Positions 61,649-64,000 of a stretch of DNA of 64,000 nucleotides are shown in pieces (positions within the stretch are counted from its first letter, which is position 1; every line of letters starts with the position of its first letter). A program made the position numbers and the translations under genes. The notes below the pieces were generated by a model. It did not search any database, had not been told where the DNA came from, and saw nothing but the letters and a program-made list of their open reading frames with translations. This DNA comes from UKL13-2 sp031414695 (GTDB taxonomy: Bacteria; Pseudomonadota; Gammaproteobacteria; Burkholderiales; Usitatibacteraceae). The stretch covers positions 62,001 through 126,000 of the forward strand of contig JANNWG010000029.1 of the NCBI GenBank assembly GCA_031414695.1, written 5' to 3'.

Positions 61649-62572
61649 ATGAGAAATTTTTATAGCATACTAAAACAAGCATTCATTTTCGTCCTTAGTT
61701 TGCTGGTTGGAGGTTGCTCGATAGCGCCACGCTTCGATGATCAAAGTGCAAGCGTAAAGCGTGCGACTAGTAAATTCCAAGATGCCTCGTACTCAGACGT
61801 CGACAGAAAAATTGGTTTACAACAAAGTAGGAGTATTAACTTCCCTCTTTTGAAATCGCAAGCTTGGATTACGGATAGAAAAAATGACGAACTACACGCG
61901 CTTTATCGCCTACAGTTCAATATTTTATTTTGGACAGGCTCTACCGATGATTTTAATCTGCTTCAAAAAATTTATTCTGAACTTGAGTTCAGGAAAATTC
62001 TCTCAAGAAATGAGATGCGTGATTTTTTTCGAGCATTAATCACAGCGCGAAAGTTTGAATTGGTCGATAAATTCAACGACGATATTGCAGATTTAAAGCA
62101 AAGCTTGCCTCAATTTTTTACTCAAGTCAGCTTTGAACAGAGCAAACCATCAATCTGGTTTGTTGATCAATTAGCTAACAAAGTAACTAGACAAAATATT
62201 GACTTATCTGCGCCGCACTTGCTTGTTGTGGTCTCACATCCAAGTTGCGGTTACTCTGCAGCAGCTACAAAACAGATTGCATCCTCGTCTGCTTTGATGT
62301 CGAGATTAAAAGAGCGTATGGTTTGGGTGACACCGCAAGACAGCAATTTTCATTTCCAAAAATTGCAAGATTGGAATAAACAATACCCCGAATTGTCTAT
62401 TCACTTTATTGACATTGCAGAGAAATGGTCGCTTCCACGAACGACGTCAACGCCTATTTTTTATCTCTTAAAAAATGGAAAAGTCGTTGAGGAAATTACA
62501 GAATGGCCGCGCGATGGCTCTAATTTGCCAGTCTTAGAAGAAGCGCTAAATCGCCACAACTTTCCAAAATAG
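61649..62572 (+). CDS. Lipoprotein with thioredoxin-like C-terminal domain
   Basis: A 307-residue protein with a lipoprotein signal (FIFVLSLLVGGC, lipobox LVGGC at about residues 17-21), so it is membrane-anchored in the periplasm. Residues 30-170 are helical and charged with no recognised domain. Residues 185-300 look thioredoxin-like: strand LLVVVSHPSCGYS with a single Cys where a CxxC would sit, then MVWVTPQDSNFHF and the cis-Pro loop TSTPIFYLLKNGKVVEEI. A one-Cys site suggests peroxiredoxin-like, isomerase-like or non-catalytic binding. The GTG at 61631 is a less likely start. Confidence 0.68.
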   Translation: MRNFYSILKQAFIFVLSLLVGGCSIAPRFDDQSASVKRATSKFQDASYSDVDRKIGLQQSRSINFPLLKSQAWITDRKNDELHALYRLQFNILFWTGSTDDFNLLQKIYSELEFRKILSRNEMRDFFRALITARKFELVDKFNDDIADLKQSLPQFFTQVSFEQSKPSIWFVDQLANKVTRQNIDLSAPHLLVVVSHPSCGYSAAATKQIASSSALMSRLKERMVWVTPQDSNFHFQKLQDWNKQYPELSIHFIDIAEKWSLPRTTSTPIFYLLKNGKVVEEITEWPRDGSNLPVLEEALNRHNFPK

Positions 62573-62837
62573 TTATTTCACGCTTTTACTATCCTGCCCA
62601 AACAAAATTTTTCGTTGCGCGTCCGTCATTTGCTCAGCGGGTACAGCATTCACGCTATCTTTTTTCGCATGCGTACGCGCGGTCGCGGGACGCGCTTTGA
62701 TCAATGCCTGTCAGCGTGCCAAGTGCGGAAAATCCTGCATATTTTGGCTCTGTCGCTCAGGCTATATCCACTGGTAACACGCCATGTCGGCAATCGTATA
62801 TTGCTTACAACAGCAGATTCCTCGTCGCCAAAAAACG
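62573..62837 (-). pseudogene. Decayed glutathione S-transferase, C-terminal remnant
   Basis: Read on the minus strand, this stretch translates as a GST C-terminal helical domain broken by stops. Residues run QYTIADMACYQWI, TAG stop, PERQSQNMQDFPHLAR, TGA stop, QALIKARPATARTHA, and end QMTDAQRKILFGQ before the natural TAA at 62573-62575. YTIADMACYQW, DFPHLARW-like and the KILFGQ ending are family hallmarks of YfcG/YghU-type GSTs. Upstream of QYTIAD the frame is garbled (likely frameshift near 62805) and the N-terminal domain is missing. The second stop replaces a usual Trp. No functional product is expected. Confidence 0.75.
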
Positions 62838-62874
62838 GCACTGTCGGAATGACATAATTTTTAGAATGGCCGTT

Positions 62875-62928
62875 GACTTTACCGGCGTGAATCGGCGTCC
62901 ATCGGCGTCCATCGGCGGTTCAAGTTTT
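62875..62928. repeat. Partial copy of the 154-bp MITE-like element
   Basis: GACTTTACCGGCGTGAATCGGCG, followed by a tandem duplication of GTCCATCGGC and then GGTTCAAGTTTT. It aligns with the right end of the 9149-9302 element (GACTTTATCGGCGTGTATCG...CGGTTAAAAGTTTT). No left end is visible, so it is a solo end or decay product. Within 62573-62952 nothing else is recognised. Confidence 0.5.
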
Positions 62929-62952
62929 AGTCTTAAGCAAATCCCAAAAAAC

Positions 62953-64000
62953 TCACTTGCCCAACGCATTCACCTTCGCGCGTTTGTATTGATTCGGCCA
63001 CTCGACCTCAACGCCTAACGCTTCAGCCGCATGTAGCGGCCAATGCGGATCGCGCAGCAGTACGCGGGCGAGCATGACCGCATCAGCATCTTGGTTGGCG
63101 ATGACAGCTTCGGCTTGTGTGGCGTTCGTGATAAGGCCGACCGCACCAGTGGCAATATTGGCAACATCGCGAATGGCACGCGCAAATGGCACTTGAAAGC
63201 CTGGATAGGGTGTGATTTTTGCGTCCGCCACCGCGCCACCGCTAGAGACATCAATGAAATCAACGCCGATGGCTTTTAGCCTTGTACTGAGCGTGATTGA
63301 GTCTGCCAAGGTCCAGCCGCCTTCTTTCCAGTCAGTGGCCGAGAGTCGCACAAACACGGGCAAATCATCAGGCCACACGGCGCGTACGGCGCGACTCACG
63401 GCCAAGACAAAACGCAGCCGATTCTCAAGTGAGCCGCCATATTCATCGGTGCGATGATTCGATAGCGGTGATAAAAATTGATGCAACAAATATCCGTGTG
63501 CGGCGTGAATTTCTACAACTTGAAAACCTGCCACAAGCGAGCGCGTAGTGGCATCGGTGAATGCTTGAATCATGTCGTGAATTTCCTCAACCGACATCGC
63601 GTGCGGCACGCCGAGCTTGTCTGAAAATGCATCATCACTTGGGCCACGCACATCCCAGCCGCCGTTTGCTGGCGCAACCAAACCGCTGCCGCGCCACGGT
63701 GCATAGCTGGAGGCTTTGCGACCTGCATGGGCTAACTGAATTGCGGCCACACTGCCATTGGCACGAATAAATTGGGTAATAGGTTGCCATTTTTTAGCTT
63801 GTGCATCATTCCAGATACCAACATCTTCCGGTGAAATACGACCATCGGCGGTTACGGATGCCGCCTCGGTCATCACCAGCGACGCACCACCAACCGCACG
63901 TGCGCCAAGATGGACGAGATGCCAATCATTAGGCAAACCATCGACGGCGGAGTATTGACACATGGGGGAGACAAAAATACGATTTTTGAAGTTGAGTGAG
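62953..64000 (-). CDS. Old Yellow Enzyme family NADH:flavin oxidoreductase (start beyond window)
   Basis: FMN-dependent ene-reductase of the OYE/YqjM class, reducing activated C=C bonds with NAD(P)H. The frame stays open to the window edge with family-like residues LNFKNRIFVSPMCQYS, so the ATG at 63963 is internal and the N terminus is missing. Visible motifs are PMCQYS (YqjM-type active-site Cys), IQLAHAGRKAS, the HAAHGYLLHQFLSPLSNHRTDEYGGSLENR signature, and the phosphate-binding VGLITNATQAEAVI and ADAVMLARVLLRDPHWP. At least 349 residues remain, close to full length. The substrate is unknown. Confidence 0.93.
   Translation of the reverse strand, partial: SLNFKNRIFVSPMCQYSAVDGLPNDWHLVHLGARAVGGASLVMTEAASVTADGRISPEDVGIWNDAQAKKWQPITQFIRANGSVAAIQLAHAGRKASSYAPWRGSGLVAPANGGWDVRGPSDDAFSDKLGVPHAMSVEEIHDMIQAFTDATTRSLVAGFQVVEIHAAHGYLLHQFLSPLSNHRTDEYGGSLENRLRFVLAVSRAVRAVWPDDLPVFVRLSATDWKEGGWTLADSITLSTRLKAIGVDFIDVSSGGAVADAKITPYPGFQVPFARAIRDVANIATGAVGLITNATQAEAVIANQDADAVMLARVLLRDPHWPLHAAEALGVEVEWPNQYKRAKVNALGK

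Noticed and set aside
62615..63018. Small plus-strand ORFs between the lipoprotein and OYE genes
   Set aside because: They have no coding character and are opposite to the readable GST remnant and repeat DNA.

Overview
The window looks like a chromosomal segment of a Betaproteobacterium of moderate GC content. The evidence is a DUF3034 outer-membrane protein, a YaeQ protein, a PilG/H/I/J/ChpA-like chemosensory operon, a fused PhaAB-type Mrp antiporter subunit, an xseB-ispA-dxs operon and a SolR/SolI-like LuxR/LuxI pair. This assignment rests on gene families, not on a marker gene. Both edges cut genes: an S9 peptidase at the left and an Old Yellow Enzyme reductase at the right.

Layout. 1-2.1 kb: S9 peptidase. 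2.5-3.3 kb: EcsC-like protein. 3.3-9.2 kb: a seven-subunit Mrp Na+(K+)/H+ antiporter operon in which every junction overlaps by 4 nt, with A and B fused. 9.3-17.5 kb: housekeeping and metabolism (Rieske oxygenase, bioA, dacB, a Nudix-ThiE fusion, a DUF815 ATPase, argJ). 17.5-20.4 kb: cupin, MBOAT acyltransferase and an SGNH-like periplasmic protein, probably modifying a polysaccharide. 20.4-26.5 kb: Gfo/Idh oxidoreductase, tRNA-Gly(CCC), DUF3034, truncated haemoglobin, argS, SPOR protein, dsbA. 26.6-33.7 kb: SDR, acyl-CoA dehydrogenase, methyltransferase, a LytTR membrane regulator divergent from an acyltransferase-3, and metC.

33.8-36.4 kb is an AHL quorum-sensing locus: luxR, luxI and two unrecognised genes that both start with TTG behind strong Shine-Dalgarno (SD) sequences. 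luxR has a perfect CRP-type box at -41.5. The SD of luxI is the 3' arm of a perfect 8-bp hairpin. 36.4-48.2 kb carries a 3-hydroxyisobutyrate-dehydrogenase-like gene, an orphan PstS-like gene with a possible Pho box, and a Pil-Chp-like chemosensory operon. The first gene of that operon encodes a receiver / class III adenylate cyclase / Ser-Thr kinase fusion with all the catalytic residues I looked for. A chemosensory to cAMP to CRP to luxR link is the most interesting hypothesis in the window.

48.4-57 kb: S4 protein, YaeQ, GNAT, an intradiol-dioxygenase-like secreted protein, an unknown secreted protein, an ECF sigma plus TPR-kinase pair, and a fused binding-protein/permease of the glycine-betaine type. 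57.1-60.2 kb: xseB-ispA-dxs. 60.2-62.6 kb: three small envelope proteins, including a secreted protein with a Cys-rich tail followed by a thioredoxin-like lipoprotein. 62.6-64 kb: a decayed glutathione S-transferase, a repeat fragment and the OYE gene.

Dispersed inverted repeats are prominent. One ~70-bp family has seven intergenic copies and an eighth copy that lies in frame inside the Mrp subunit A gene. Other inverted repeats lie at 2278-2400, 9149-9302 and 27479-27561.
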